57,080 nucleotides of DNA from an uncultured Thalassolituus sp. (GTDB lineage: Bacteria; Pseudomonadota; Gammaproteobacteria; Pseudomonadales; Oceanobacteraceae): NCBI GenBank assembly GCA_913061435.1, contig CAJXUK010000017.1, positions 1-57,080 of the forward strand. The letters are read 5' to 3'. Below the pieces are notes generated by a model that searched no databases, had not been told where the DNA came from, and worked only from the letters and a program-made list of their open reading frames with translations. Both the position numbers and the translations under genes were made by a program. This document shows positions 46,414 to 55,954 of this stretch, one piece after another; the stretch's first letter is position 1; each line of letters opens with the position of its first letter.

Positions 46414-49083
46414 ATGGGTGAGTTAACCAAAGAAGTATTGCCAATTAGTATTGAAGACGAACTAAAAGCGTCTTACCTCGATTATGCAATGAGTGTAATT
46501 GTTGGGCGAGCCTTACCGGATGTTCGAGATGGGTTAAAACCTGTTCACAGACGTGTTCTTCATGCAATGAACGTTCTTGGTAATGATTGGAATAAAGCCT
46601 ACAAAAAATCTGCCCGTGTGGTAGGTGATGTAATCGGTAAATATCACCCGCACGGTGACTCTGCTGTTTACGATACAATTGTACGTATGGCGCAAGATTT
46701 CTCTATGCGCTACACGCTAGTAGACGGCCAAGGTAACTTTGGTTCGGTCGATGGTGACTCCGCAGCCGCAATGCGTTACACCGAAATTCGCATGGATAAA
46801 CTAAGCCACGAATTACTAGCCGATATCGACAAAGAGACTGTCAATTTCGTACCCAACTACGACGGCACCGAAAAAATTCCAGAAGTTTTACCAACCCGCG
46901 TACCGAACCTATTAATTAACGGTTCATCGGGCATTGCTGTTGGTATGGCGACTAACATACCACCGCATAATTTAACCGAAGTTGTGTCGGCTTGTTTAGC
47001 CTTAATCGACAATCCAAATATGGATGTTGAAGCGCTAATGGAACACATTCCGGGTCCAGATTTCCCTACCGGTGCCTTTATTAACGGTCGCGATGGTATT
47101 ATCGAAGCCTATCGCACAGGCCGTGGCCGCATTCACATGCGCGCCCGTCATCATTTTGAAGAAAATGAAAAGAGCGGCAAAGTTTCCATCGTTTTCACCG
47201 AAATTCCTTACCAGCTTAACAAAGCGCGTTTGATCGAAAAGATTGCCGACTTGGTTAAAGAAAAGAAAATCGACGGCATTACCGAGTTGCGTGACGAGTC
47301 TGACAAAGACGGCATGCGTATTGTGGTTGACTTAAGGCGTGGCGAAATGCCAGAAGTCACCCTAAACAACTTATTTGCCCAAACCGCATTACAGTCGGTA
47401 TTTGGTATCAACGTTGTTGCCCTAATGGATGGCAAGCCGCAAACGTTAAACCTAAAACAAATGCTAGAAGCGTTTGTGCGTCACCGCCGTGAAGTAGTAA
47501 CGCGCCGTACCATTTTTGAATTACGCAAAGCGCGCGAACGTGGACATATTTTAGAAGGCTTGGCGATTGCACTGAGCAACATCGACCCCATTATTGCCTT
47601 AATTAAAAAATCTCCAACCGGTGCAGAAGCCAAAGAAGCCTTAATCGCAACGCCTTGGTCACCGGGTTCCGTAACCGGTTTCTTAGAGCGCGCCGGTGAA
47701 AACGCCTGTCGCCCAGACGGTCTAGGTGAAGAATTTGGCATGCACAACGGCATGTATCATCTTTCTCCTAACCAAGCGCAAGCGATTCTAGATTTACGCC
47801 TACAAAAGCTAACTGGCTTAGAACACGAAAAACTGATCGAAGAATACCAAGTTAAATTAACAGAAATTAAAGAGTATCTAGACATTTTAGATTCTCCTGA
47901 GCTGTTATTGCAGGTTATTCGCGACGAATTGGCTGTTATTAAAGAAGAATACGGCGACGAACGTCGTACCGAAATCATTGCTAACAAGCGTGATTTAACC
48001 ATGGCCGATCTGATCCCAGAAGAAGACCTAGTATTAACTATTTCTCACGGTGGTTACGCCAAAACGCAGCAGTTAGATGTGTATCAAGCCCAGCGTCGTG
48101 GTGGTAAAGGTAAATCAGCTGCGTCGGTTAAAGACGACGATTATGTAGAACACCTAATGATCGCCAACAGCCACGATACCGTATTGTGCTTTACCGATGC
48201 TGGTAAAGTATTTTGGCTAAAAGTGTACGACATTCCACAGGCCAGCCGTAACTCCAAAGGCCGCCCAATGGTAAATGTAGTCAACCTAGCGGACGACGAA
48301 CGCATTACCGCGATCTTGCCGTTACCTGAGTTTACCGGCGAAGAATTCATCTTCATGGCGACCTCTATGGGTACCGTGAAAAAAACCAGTTTAGAGCACT
48401 TCCAGCGTCCACGTTCAAGCGGCTTAATTGCCTGCGAATTAGACGAAGGCGACCACCTAATTGGCGTAGCAATCACCAACGGCACTAAAGACATTTTATT
48501 ACTTACCGACGCAGGTAAAGCCAACCGCTTCAACGAATCGGCAGTCCGCGCAATGGGCCGAACCGCTCGCGGCGTAAGAGGCATTAAGATTCAAGAAGGT
48601 CAAAAAGTAATTTCTTTAGTGATACCGGCAGAAGGTGGCAGCTTATTAACCGCCAGTGATCGTGGTTATGGTAAACGCACCGATATTTCAGAATTCCCAA
48701 CCAAAGGTCGTGGTACTCAAGGTGTTAAGGCCATGGTAGTGAACGAACGTAACGGAATTATCGTTGGCGCAGTGCAGGTTTTTGAAAACGACGAAGTAAT
48801 GCTAATCAGCGACAAAGGCACGTTAGTGCGTACCTCTGCGGATTCTGTATCAAGCTTGGGCCGAAATACCCAAGGCGTTCGTTTAATCAAGGTCGACGAA
48901 AAAGAACGTTTAATTGGTGTAGAACGAGTATGCGAGCCAGAAGAAATCGATCTAGGTATCGAATTTGTTCCGGCCGACGGCACTCAAGTAGACGCAGCTC
49001 AAGCAGGCGCAACTCAAGCAGACGCAGCGGATACTAGCGACGAACCTGATACCAATGATGAAAGTGATGCTAACGACGAATAA
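46414..49083 (+). CDS. gyrA: DNA gyrase subunit A
   Basis: Breaks and rejoins DNA in the A2B2 gyrase that introduces negative supercoils. 889 residues. The catalytic Tyr122 is in AAMRYTE. The quinolone-resistance region reads [10 protein letters not shown], with Ser83 and Asp87 as in drug-sensitive enzymes. The C-terminal beta-pinwheel contains the GyrA box QRRGGKG (48091-48111). The chain ends in an acidic low-complexity tail with [12 protein letters not shown] repeats and [12 protein letters not shown] strong terminator-like hairpin follows before serC. A second ATG at 46401 is out of frame. Confidence 0.98.
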   Translation: MGELTKEVLPISIEDELKASYLDYAMSVIVGRALPDVRDGLKPVHRRVLHAMNVLGNDWNKAYKKSARVVGDVIGKYHPHGDSAVYDTIVRMAQDFSMRYTLVDGQGNFGSVDGDSAAAMRYTEIRMDKLSHELLADIDKETVNFVPNYDGTEKIPEVLPTRVPNLLINGSSGIAVGMATNIPPHNLTEVVSACLALIDNPNMDVEALMEHIPGPDFPTGAFINGRDGIIEAYRTGRGRIHMRARHHFEENEKSGKVSIVFTEIPYQLNKARLIEKIADLVKEKKIDGITELRDESDKDGMRIVVDLRRGEMPEVTLNNLFAQTALQSVFGINVVALMDGKPQTLNLKQMLEAFVRHRREVVTRRTIFELRKARERGHILEGLAIALSNIDPIIALIKKSPTGAEAKEALIATPWSPGSVTGFLERAGENACRPDGLGEEFGMHNGMYHLSPNQAQAILDLRLQKLTGLEHEKLIEEYQVKLTEIKEYLDILDSPELLLQVIRDELAVIKEEYGDERRTEIIANKRDLTMADLIPEEDLVLTISHGGYAKTQQLDVYQAQRRGGKGKSAASVKDDDYVEHLMIANSHDTVLCFTDAGKVFWLKVYDIPQASRNSKGRPMVNVVNLADDERITAILPLPEFTGEEFIFMATSMGTVKKTSLEHFQRPRSSGLIACELDEGDHLIGVAITNGTKDILLLTDAGKANRFNESAVRAMGRTARGVRGIKIQEGQKVISLVIPAEGGSLLTASDRGYGKRTDISEFPTKGRGTQGVKAMVVNERNGIIVGAVQVFENDEVMLISDKGTLVRTSADSVSSLGRNTQGVRLIKVDEKERLIGVERVCEPEEIDLGIEFVPADGTQVDAAQAGATQADAADTSDEPDTNDESDANDE

Positions 49084-49116
49084 AGCGTTAGCAGTTATTT
49101 AAACAACATAAACAAC

Positions 49117-49167
49117 AAAAAGTGCTGATTATAACAACCTAAAATCGTTATTAATCAGCGCTTTTTT
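49117..49167 (+). terminator. Terminator after gyrA
   Basis: AAAAGTGCTGATTA (49117-49130) pairs with TAATCAGCGCTTTT (49151 onward, one G-U), with a further inner pairing, and runs into six T residues. It separates gyrA from the serC operon. Confidence 0.8.
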
Positions 49168-49207
49168 GTGCTTTTAAAATCGATTAAAAGTAACGGAACT
49201 GGAACCA

Positions 49208-50287
49208 ATGACTCGTTTATACAATTTTTGTGCTGGCCCAGCGGCCCTGCCAACCGATGTACTCACACAAGCTAAAAACGAACTGCTAAATTGGCAAGAA
49301 AAAGGCTTATCCATTATGGAAATGAGTCATCGTTCTCCAGAATTCGTTAGTGTTGCTCAAAAAGCAGAGCAAGACTTACGCGATCTAATGGCCATTCCAG
49401 ACAACTACAAAGTATTATTCATGCAAGGCGGCGCAAGCAGCCAATTCAGCATGATTCCAATGAACTTACTGCGTGGCAAAACAACGGCCGACTACATCAA
49501 CACCGGCCAGTGGTCTAAAAAAGCCATCGCCGAAGCCAAACGCTATTGTGATGTAAACGTAGCGGCCACCACCGAAGGCAATAACTTTACGTCTGCGCCA
49601 AGTCAGGGCGAGCTAAAACTAAACCCAGAAGCCGCTTACGTTCACTACACCCCTAACGAAACCATTGGCGGTGTGCAGTTTGATTACATACCAGAAACCA
49701 ACGGCGTACCGCTGGTGGCGGATTACTCTTCTGCTATTTTGTCAGAAGAAATCGACGTCTCTAAATTTGGCATGATCTACGCAGGCGCCCAAAAAAACAT
49801 CGGCCCAGCGGGTTTATGCATCGTTATTATTCGTGAAGACCTATTAGGTCAAACCTTGGAAGCCACACCGACTATGTTCGATTACAAGGTCGCGGCCGAC
49901 AACGATTCCATGTACAACACACCGCCCAGCTACGGCTGGTATTTAGCCGGTTTGGTGTTTGCTTGGCTAAAAGCACAAGGTGGAGTAAAAGCCATTGCCG
50001 AAATTAATCGTCGTAAAGCCCAAAAGCTGTACGCCTTTATTGATGCCAATCCGTTTTACGCCAACCCTGTCGCAATCAACAACCGCTCAATCATGAACGT
50101 GCCATTTACTTTAGCCAGCGCCGATTATGACAAAGCCTTTTTAGCCGCCGCCGATAAAGCCGGTTTATTAAACCTAGCAGGTCACCGCAGTGTAGGCGGC
50201 ATGCGCGCCAGCATATACAACGCGGTAGGTGAAGACGCCGTTGATGCACTCATCGCATTCATGGACGAGTTTGCCAATGACCAATAA
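49208..50287 (+). CDS. serC: Phosphoserine aminotransferase
   Basis: A PLP enzyme that makes 3-phosphoserine (and 4-phosphohydroxythreonine for B6). 359 residues, typical. N-terminal YNFCAGPAALPTDVL, EMSHRSPEF near residue 39, the substrate loop ASSQFSM, and the PLP-lysine segment YAGAQKNIGPAGLCIV are present. The pheA start lies inside its last codons, so translation is coupled. Confidence 0.97.
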   Translation: MTRLYNFCAGPAALPTDVLTQAKNELLNWQEKGLSIMEMSHRSPEFVSVAQKAEQDLRDLMAIPDNYKVLFMQGGASSQFSMIPMNLLRGKTTADYINTGQWSKKAIAEAKRYCDVNVAATTEGNNFTSAPSQGELKLNPEAAYVHYTPNETIGGVQFDYIPETNGVPLVADYSSAILSEEIDVSKFGMIYAGAQKNIGPAGLCIVIIREDLLGQTLEATPTMFDYKVAADNDSMYNTPPSYGWYLAGLVFAWLKAQGGVKAIAEINRRKAQKLYAFIDANPFYANPVAINNRSIMNVPFTLASADYDKAFLAAADKAGLLNLAGHRSVGGMRASIYNAVGEDAVDALIAFMDEFANDQ

Positions 50288-51392
50288 TACCTTCACCACC
50301 GAAGCCGAAGAGCTGGGCAAGCTGCGCGACGAGATAGACAGCATTGATCAGCAAATACAGCACCTAGTAAACCAACGTGCGGGCTGTGCGCAAAAAGTCG
50401 CCGAGGTAAAAGAACACTTTTCGACACCGGGTGAATCGGTTATTTTTTATCGCCCAGAGCGAGAAGCACAAGTGCTGCGCCGTGTTATGGAGCGTAACCC
50501 AGGGCCACTGCCAGCTGAAGGCGTTGCGCGTTTATTCCGTGAAATCATGTCGCAGTGTTTGGCGCTAGAAGAACCGATGAACATTGCTTATCTAGGGCCA
50601 GAAGGCACCTTTACCCAGCAAGCAGCGCTTAAACATTTTGGCCATGCGGTTAAATGCCAAAGCCAAGGTTCGATAGAAGACGTATTCCGCGAAGTAGAAG
50701 CAGGCGGCGCAAATTTTGGTGTAGTGCCGGTAGAAAACTCCACTGAAGGCGTGATTACCCACACTCTAGATAGCTTTGTTGGTTCTAACTTACATATTTG
50801 TGGTGAAGTTGCATTGCGCATTCATCATCACTTTCTTCTTAAAAAAGAACAGCCAGCAGAAAAACCAACCAAGGTCTATTCCCACGCGCAGTCATTAGCC
50901 CAATGTCGCCAGTGGTTAGATGCAAATTGGCCCGGTATAGAGCGCATTGCAGTGAGCTCTAACGCCGAAGCGGCGCGCCGTGCGCAAGAAGAAGAAGGTG
51001 CAGCTGCTATTGCCAGCGAAGCCGCCGCCGAGTTATACAACCTGCGCATAGCCACCGCCAATATCGAAGACATGCCCGACAACACCACGCGTTTTTTGAT
51101 TATTGGTAAGCAAACCACCGACATCAGTGGCGACGACAAAACATCGCTGTTAATTGCCAGTAAAAACAAACCCGGTGCTTTATATCATTTGCTGGCTCCG
51201 TTTCATGAAGAGGGTGTAAGCTTAACCCGCATCGAAACGCGGCCAGCAAAATCCGGCACGTGGAACTACATGTTTTTTATTGATTTAGAAGGCCACCAAA
51301 ACGAAGAAAAAGTCGCCAAAGCCATGGCGCTGGTGCAACAGCAATGCACCGATTTTAAATGCTTGGGGTCGTACCCAAAGGCCGTGCTTTAA
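50277..51392 (+). CDS. pheA: Chorismate mutase-prephenate dehydratase (P-protein)
   Basis: A bifunctional enzyme from chorismate to phenylpyruvate. The 371 residues contain an AroQ chorismate mutase (about 10-95; LRDEIDSIDQQIQHLVNQR), a prephenate dehydratase domain (about 100-280; YLGPEGTFTQQAALKHFG, the VVPVENSTEGVI loop and DNTTRFLIIG with the catalytic Thr), and an ACT domain (about 285-371; KPGALYHLL...LTRIETRP) for Phe feedback. The ATG at 50277 overlaps the serC end; an upstream ATG adds only translated serC tail. No attenuator or leader peptide is seen. A palindromic repeat separates it from hisC. Confidence 0.96.
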   Translation: MTNNTFTTEAEELGKLRDEIDSIDQQIQHLVNQRAGCAQKVAEVKEHFSTPGESVIFYRPEREAQVLRRVMERNPGPLPAEGVARLFREIMSQCLALEEPMNIAYLGPEGTFTQQAALKHFGHAVKCQSQGSIEDVFREVEAGGANFGVVPVENSTEGVITHTLDSFVGSNLHICGEVALRIHHHFLLKKEQPAEKPTKVYSHAQSLAQCRQWLDANWPGIERIAVSSNAEAARRAQEEEGAAAIASEAAAELYNLRIATANIEDMPDNTTRFLIIGKQTTDISGDDKTSLLIASKNKPGALYHLLAPFHEEGVSLTRIETRPAKSGTWNYMFFIDLEGHQNEEKVAKAMALVQQQCTDFKCLGSYPKAVL

Positions 51393-51417
51393 AAAAGACC
51401 GACTAAAAGCCTTGTGG

Positions 51418-51525
51418 AATCATTATTAGCAATTGCTTCCACAAAACGGCGTAAATACGTCCCTGTAGCCTTAGCTAAAACATCCATGTTTTAGATATTT
51501 GTTACAGCAACAACTAATAATGATT
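51418..51525. repeat. Intergenic palindromic repeat, copy E (pheA-hisC gap)
   Basis: The outer arms form an exact 12-bp inverted repeat (51418-51429 with 51514-51525). The core reads acggcgtaaatac, gtccctgtagcc, then the hairpin CTAAAAC/GTTTTAG (51475-51481 with 51488-51494) around ATCCAT, followed by atatttg. It is nearly identical in its core to copy D apart from the extra bases in D, and has the same orientation as copy B. It fills most of the 162-bp gap. Confidence 0.76.
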
Positions 51526-51554
51526 TATTGAGCGCTTGAGTAGATTATAGAATT

Positions 51555-52727
51555 ATGACAAATCCAACAGCACACGGTTTAAGTGATAAAGCCCGCGCCG
51601 AAATTCAAGGCCTGCGCCCGTATTTACCGGGCAAACCGATCGACGAACTGGCTCGTGAAATAGGCTTAAACCCTGCCGATATTGTAAAATTGGCCAGTAA
51701 CGAAAACCCCATCGGCCCCAGCAAAAAAGCCATCGCCGCAATGGAAGCAGAAGCCCGCGACCTCACGCGCTACCCAGACGGCAACGGCTTTGAGCTAAAA
51801 CAAGCCTTGTGCGAAAAACTCAGCACCGCCAGTGACCCAGTTACCCCAGAGCAAATTACGCTGGGTAACGGCTCTAGCGACATATTAGATTTTATTGTGA
51901 CCTGCTTTGTATCAAAAAACGACCAAGTCATATTCTCCCAGCACGCCTTTGCCATCTATGGTTTAGTTACCACAGTGCAGGGCGGCGAATCGATCATCGT
52001 GCCAGCAAAAAACTACGGCCACGACCTCGATGCCATGGCAGCAGCCATTAACGACAAAACCCGTTTAATCTTTGTTACCAACCCCAACAACCCAACCGGT
52101 ACTTGGTTAACTCGCACAGAGATTAAACACTTCATGGGCAAAGTGCCTAGCGACGTGGTAGTGGTGCTGGACGAAGCCTATTTCGAATACGTTCACGAAG
52201 ACGATTTTTGCGATGGTTTAACACTATTAGCCGAATTCCCTAACCTAATCGTGACGCGTACATTCTCCAAAGCCTACGGACTAGCAGCATTGCGTGTGGG
52301 TTACGGCATATCCTCGCCAGAAATTGCCAACTTAATGAACCGTGTACGCCCGCCGTTTAACGTAAACTCGTTTGCCTTAGCGGCGGCGGTTGCGACGTTA
52401 AAAGACGAAGAATACGTTGCCGAAAGCAAAGCCATTAACGACCAAGGCATGAGCTATTTAACCCAAACCTTTGATGAGTTAGATTTGCCTTACATACCGT
52501 CGGTGGGCAACTTTGTCAGCTTTGAAATTCCTGAACAAGCCAATGGCCAACCTACTAACATCACAGCGGCTCAGGTCAACGACCAGCTACTCGCTGCTGG
52601 GGTGATTATCCGCTTGGTAGCCAACTATGAAATGCCCAATCACTTGCGCGTATCCATTGGCACACCAAAAGAAAACGAAATCTTTATCAGTAAGCTGAAA
52701 AAGATTTTAGCGGATGCACGCAGTTGA
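51555..52727 (+). CDS. hisC: Histidinol-phosphate/aromatic aminotransferase
   Basis: A fold-type I PLP aminotransferase of 390 residues: LASNENPIGPSKKAIAAM, NPNNPTGTWL, the VVLDEAYFEYV aspartate, and the PLP-lysine motif TRTFSKAYGLAALRVGYG. It is HisC-like but embedded between pheA and the tyrA-aroA fusion, as HisC2 in pseudomonads, so a role in Phe/Tyr transamination is likely alongside or instead of histidine synthesis; that role is inferred. It overlaps the next gene by 4 bp. Confidence 0.93.
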   Translation: MTNPTAHGLSDKARAEIQGLRPYLPGKPIDELAREIGLNPADIVKLASNENPIGPSKKAIAAMEAEARDLTRYPDGNGFELKQALCEKLSTASDPVTPEQITLGNGSSDILDFIVTCFVSKNDQVIFSQHAFAIYGLVTTVQGGESIIVPAKNYGHDLDAMAAAINDKTRLIFVTNPNNPTGTWLTRTEIKHFMGKVPSDVVVVLDEAYFEYVHEDDFCDGLTLLAEFPNLIVTRTFSKAYGLAALRVGYGISSPEIANLMNRVRPPFNVNSFALAAAVATLKDEEYVAESKAINDQGMSYLTQTFDELDLPYIPSVGNFVSFEIPEQANGQPTNITAAQVNDQLLAAGVIIRLVANYEMPNHLRVSIGTPKENEIFISKLKKILADARS

Positions 52728-54958
52728 TATCTTCTAACAGTAAACTACCCAAGGTCGCCGTACTCGGTCTGGGCCTTATCGGCTGCTCTTGGGTAAAAGC
52801 GTTAAAAACCGCCAACTGTGTCGGTTATGTATCTGGCTTCGACCGCAATGTCGATTCTATGGAATACGCACAGCAAGCAGAGCTAATCGACCATTATTCA
52901 CTGAACATAAACGACGTGGTAAAAAACGCCGATTTAATCATAATCTCAGTGCCGATTTTGGCAGTGGCCGATGTCTTAGCACAAATAAAAGACAGCATCA
53001 GCAGCAGCGCGATCCTAACCGATGTCGGCAGTGTAAAAGGCAACATAGCCAAAGCGGTTACACAAGTATTAGGCGCAGATTTTGATCGTTTTGTGCTGGG
53101 CCACCCCATTGCAGGGTCGGAGCGCAGCGGCGTAACGGCCGCCGATGAAAATCTGTTCAAAAACCACAAAATCATCTTAACCCCAGAAAAGCGCACCAGC
53201 GCCAAAGCATTAGACTTGGTTAGCGACGCGTGGAAAATCACTGGCGGCAAGATTGAACTCATGACCGTGCAGCACCACGACGAAATACTCGCCGCAACCA
53301 GCCATTTGCCGCACTTGCTGGCGTACTCCTTGGTTGATACCTTAGCCAACGATCAAGAAAATAACGATATTTTTAATTATGCCGCTGGCGGCTTTCGCGA
53401 CTTTACCCGTATTGCCTCGAGCAGCCCAATCATGTGGCGCGACATATTTATTGGCAATAAAGACGAAGTATTAAAAGCGTTGGATTTATTCACCGCCGAT
53501 TTGCAAAAACTGCGCGAAATCGTTGCAAACGAAGACAAAACACAAATGATGGGCACTTTTACCCGCGCAAAAGCCGCCCGTGACCACTTTACTAAAATAC
53601 TAGCTCGCAGAGCCTATGTGGATTCCATGACCAGTCAAATTGTAAACTATGTAGCCAAACCCGGTGGCAAACTGTCCGGTGAATTTCGAGTTCCTGGCGA
53701 CAAATCAATCTCTCATCGCTCGATTATGCTCGGCTCTTTAGCCGAAGGCACCACAGAAGTCAGCGGCTTTTTAGAAGGCGAAGACAGCCTAGCCACCTTA
53801 CAAACGTTCCGCGACATGGGCGTAGTCATCGAAGGCCCACATCGTGGCCGCGTCACCGTTCATGGGGTGGGTTTGCATGGCTTAAAAATGCCGCCCAACA
53901 GCTTGTATTTGGGTAACTCCGGCACTTCTATGCGTTTGTTGTCTGGCCTTATGGCGGCGCAGAATTTTGACGTCGAAATGACCGGCGACGATTCACTCAA
54001 CAAACGCCCAATGAACCGCGTTGCCGATCCACTGCGCAGCATGGGAGCCATTATTAACTCCGCACCCAATGGTCGACCACCGCTTAAAATTACTGGCGGC
54101 CAACCGTTAAAAGGCATTCATTACGAGTTGCCAATGGCCAGCGCACAAGTTAAAAGCTGCTTAATTTTGGCAGGCTTATACGCCGAAGGTGAAACCACGG
54201 TAATCGAACCGGCTCCAACCCGTGACCATACCGAGCGCATGTTAAAAGGCTTTGGTTATCCGGTAGAAGTCGACGGCCCTAAAGTCACGGTGCGCCCCGG
54301 AGGCAAACTGACCGCGACCGAAATCGACGTACCGGCAGATATTTCATCGGCTGCTTTTTTCATGGTAGCCGCGAGTATCGCCAAAGATTCTGACATTACC
54401 TTGCAGCACGTGGGCATTAACCCAACTCGCGTTGGTATTATTAATATTCTGCGCGCCATGGGTGCCAATATAGAATTGAGCAACGAAAAAGAAGTCGGTG
54501 GCGAACCGGTGGCCGACATTCGCATTCGTAGCGCACAGTTAAAAGGCATACAAATTCCAGAAGACCAAGTACCGTTAGCGATCGACGAATTCCCTGCGAT
54601 CTTCATCGCTGCTGCATGCGCCGAAGGCACAACGGTTTTGACCGGCGCAGAAGAACTACGCGTAAAAGAGTCCGACCGCATACAAGCCATGGTAGACGGC
54701 CTTCAAATTCTAGGCGTAGATGCAGTCGGTACTGAAGACGGCGCAATCATTAAAGGCTTTGGCGCACAGGGTTCGTTTAACGGCGGCGAAGTCGAAAGCG
54801 TCGACGATCACCGCATCGCCATGAGCTTTACCATTGCATCATTACGCGCCAATGCACCGATTTTAGTGAAAGACTGCGCCAACGTAGCAACCTCATTCCC
54901 GGGCTTTGTTGAACTAGCCAGCGGCTGTGGAATCAACGTATCGGCTGAAATCGAATAA
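52724..54958 (+). CDS. Fused prephenate dehydrogenase / EPSP synthase
   Basis: A 744-residue fusion. The TyrA half (about 1-305) has a Rossmann NAD(P) site (AVLGLGLIGCSWVKAL from about residue 12), DVGSVKGNI and HPIAGSERSG, and oxidatively decarboxylates prephenate (or arogenate). The AroA half (about 310-744) is EPSP synthase: PGDKSISHRSIMLGSLAEG, the LGNSGTSMRLLSG loop, NKRPMNRV, and the C-terminal DHRIAMSFTIA; it joins PEP to shikimate-3-phosphate. The TTG start at 52724 overlaps the hisC TGA (TTGA), so translation is coupled. The same fusion occurs in Pseudomonas. EPSP from AroA goes to AroC, encoded elsewhere in the window. Confidence 0.94.
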   Translation: MISSNSKLPKVAVLGLGLIGCSWVKALKTANCVGYVSGFDRNVDSMEYAQQAELIDHYSLNINDVVKNADLIIISVPILAVADVLAQIKDSISSSAILTDVGSVKGNIAKAVTQVLGADFDRFVLGHPIAGSERSGVTAADENLFKNHKIILTPEKRTSAKALDLVSDAWKITGGKIELMTVQHHDEILAATSHLPHLLAYSLVDTLANDQENNDIFNYAAGGFRDFTRIASSSPIMWRDIFIGNKDEVLKALDLFTADLQKLREIVANEDKTQMMGTFTRAKAARDHFTKILARRAYVDSMTSQIVNYVAKPGGKLSGEFRVPGDKSISHRSIMLGSLAEGTTEVSGFLEGEDSLATLQTFRDMGVVIEGPHRGRVTVHGVGLHGLKMPPNSLYLGNSGTSMRLLSGLMAAQNFDVEMTGDDSLNKRPMNRVADPLRSMGAIINSAPNGRPPLKITGGQPLKGIHYELPMASAQVKSCLILAGLYAEGETTVIEPAPTRDHTERMLKGFGYPVEVDGPKVTVRPGGKLTATEIDVPADISSAAFFMVAASIAKDSDITLQHVGINPTRVGIINILRAMGANIELSNEKEVGGEPVADIRIRSAQLKGIQIPEDQVPLAIDEFPAIFIAAACAEGTTVLTGAEELRVKESDRIQAMVDGLQILGVDAVGTEDGAIIKGFGAQGSFNGGEVESVDDHRIAMSFTIASLRANAPILVKDCANVATSFPGFVELASGCGINVSAEIE

Positions 54959-55051
54959 GTTTTATTAAAGCAGAATTACCCCCAACCTGCTTTGTCAGCT
55001 ACAACTTGCAATTTTTTAAGTAAGGCTTAGATGTAAATCTAAAGGAAACTT

Positions 55052-55771
55052 ATGAGTAACATTGAAGTACAAGATTTACCAGAAACACCGCCTGCTGGCC
55101 CAGTTATCACCGTTGACGGGCCATCGGGTGCAGGTAAAGGCACACTTTGCCAAATGCTGGCTGCCAAACTGGGCTGGGCATTACTCGACAGCGGCGCACT
55201 TTATCGCGTTACCGCACTGGCTGCTCAAAAGCAAAATGTCGCACTCGACAGCGACAACGCAGTGGCCAAAATTGCCGCGCAGTTAGATGTAGAATTTAAA
55301 GTCACACCACAGTGCGATGGCGTAGAAGTCATACTGGGTGGCGAAAACGTCACCTCAAATTTGCGCACCGAAGAAACCGGTGCCATGGCCTCGCAAGTCG
55401 CCGCTATTAACAGCGTGCGCGACGCCTTATTAGAGCGCCAGCGTGCCTTCCAACAACCACCGGGACTCATCGCCGACGGCCGCGACATGGGCACCGTAGT
55501 TTTCCCGCAGGCAGAGCTAAAAATCTACCTCACCGCCAGCGCAGAAGAACGCGGCCAGCGTCGCTACAAGCAGTTGATAGAAGCAGGCAAAAGTGCTAAC
55601 CTTGCGCGCATTATTGAAGACATCAAAGCACGCGACGATCGCGACATGAACAGAACCGTAGCACCATTAAAGCCCGCAGCAGATGCCATCGTTATCGACA
55701 GCACCTCTATGAGCATCAATGCCGTGTTCGACCAAGTTCAACAAGCCGCCCAAAAAATCGGCCTGCTTTAA
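55052..55771 (+). CDS. cmk: Cytidylate kinase
   Basis: Phosphorylates CMP and dCMP with ATP. 239 residues. The P-loop [12 protein letters not shown] is near residues 24-35; DSGALYR, then [13 protein letters not shown] (CMP-binding arginine and lid region) and a C-terminal helical part follow. Good AAAGGAAA ribosome site. It precedes rpsA, as in E. coli and Pseudomonas, with a terminator-like hairpin between. Confidence 0.97.
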   Translation: MSNIEVQDLPETPPAGPVITVDGPSGAGKGTLCQMLAAKLGWALLDSGALYRVTALAAQKQNVALDSDNAVAKIAAQLDVEFKVTPQCDGVEVILGGENVTSNLRTEETGAMASQVAAINSVRDALLERQRAFQQPPGLIADGRDMGTVVFPQAELKIYLTASAEERGQRRYKQLIEAGKSANLARIIEDIKARDDRDMNRTVAPLKPAADAIVIDSTSMSINAVFDQVQQAAQKIGLL

Positions 55772-55807
55772 TGATTCAACGTGATAAAAACACGCAATAA
55801 AAACTTC

Positions 55808-55860
55808 AAAAACTCCGCTCATCGTCAGGCGTACACAGTACGGGATGTGCGGAGTTTTTT
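55808..55860 (+). terminator. Terminator-like hairpin between cmk and rpsA
   Basis: An 11-bp outer stem AAAAACTCCGC/GCGGAGTTTTT (55808-55818 with 55849-55859) closes a 30-nt loop, with an inner hairpin CGTAC/GTACG (55830-55834 with 55838-55842) and a T-rich tail. It probably ends the serC-to-cmk transcript, so rpsA would need its own promoter in the ~95 bp that remain. Confidence 0.75.
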
Positions 55861-55954
55861 ATTATGACCCCAAGTATCTGGCTGCTTGGCGGGGTGATTA
55901 GTCTAATTACTTATTACAAGCAACTAGCCTACACCAACCTGATAGGATGTATTA

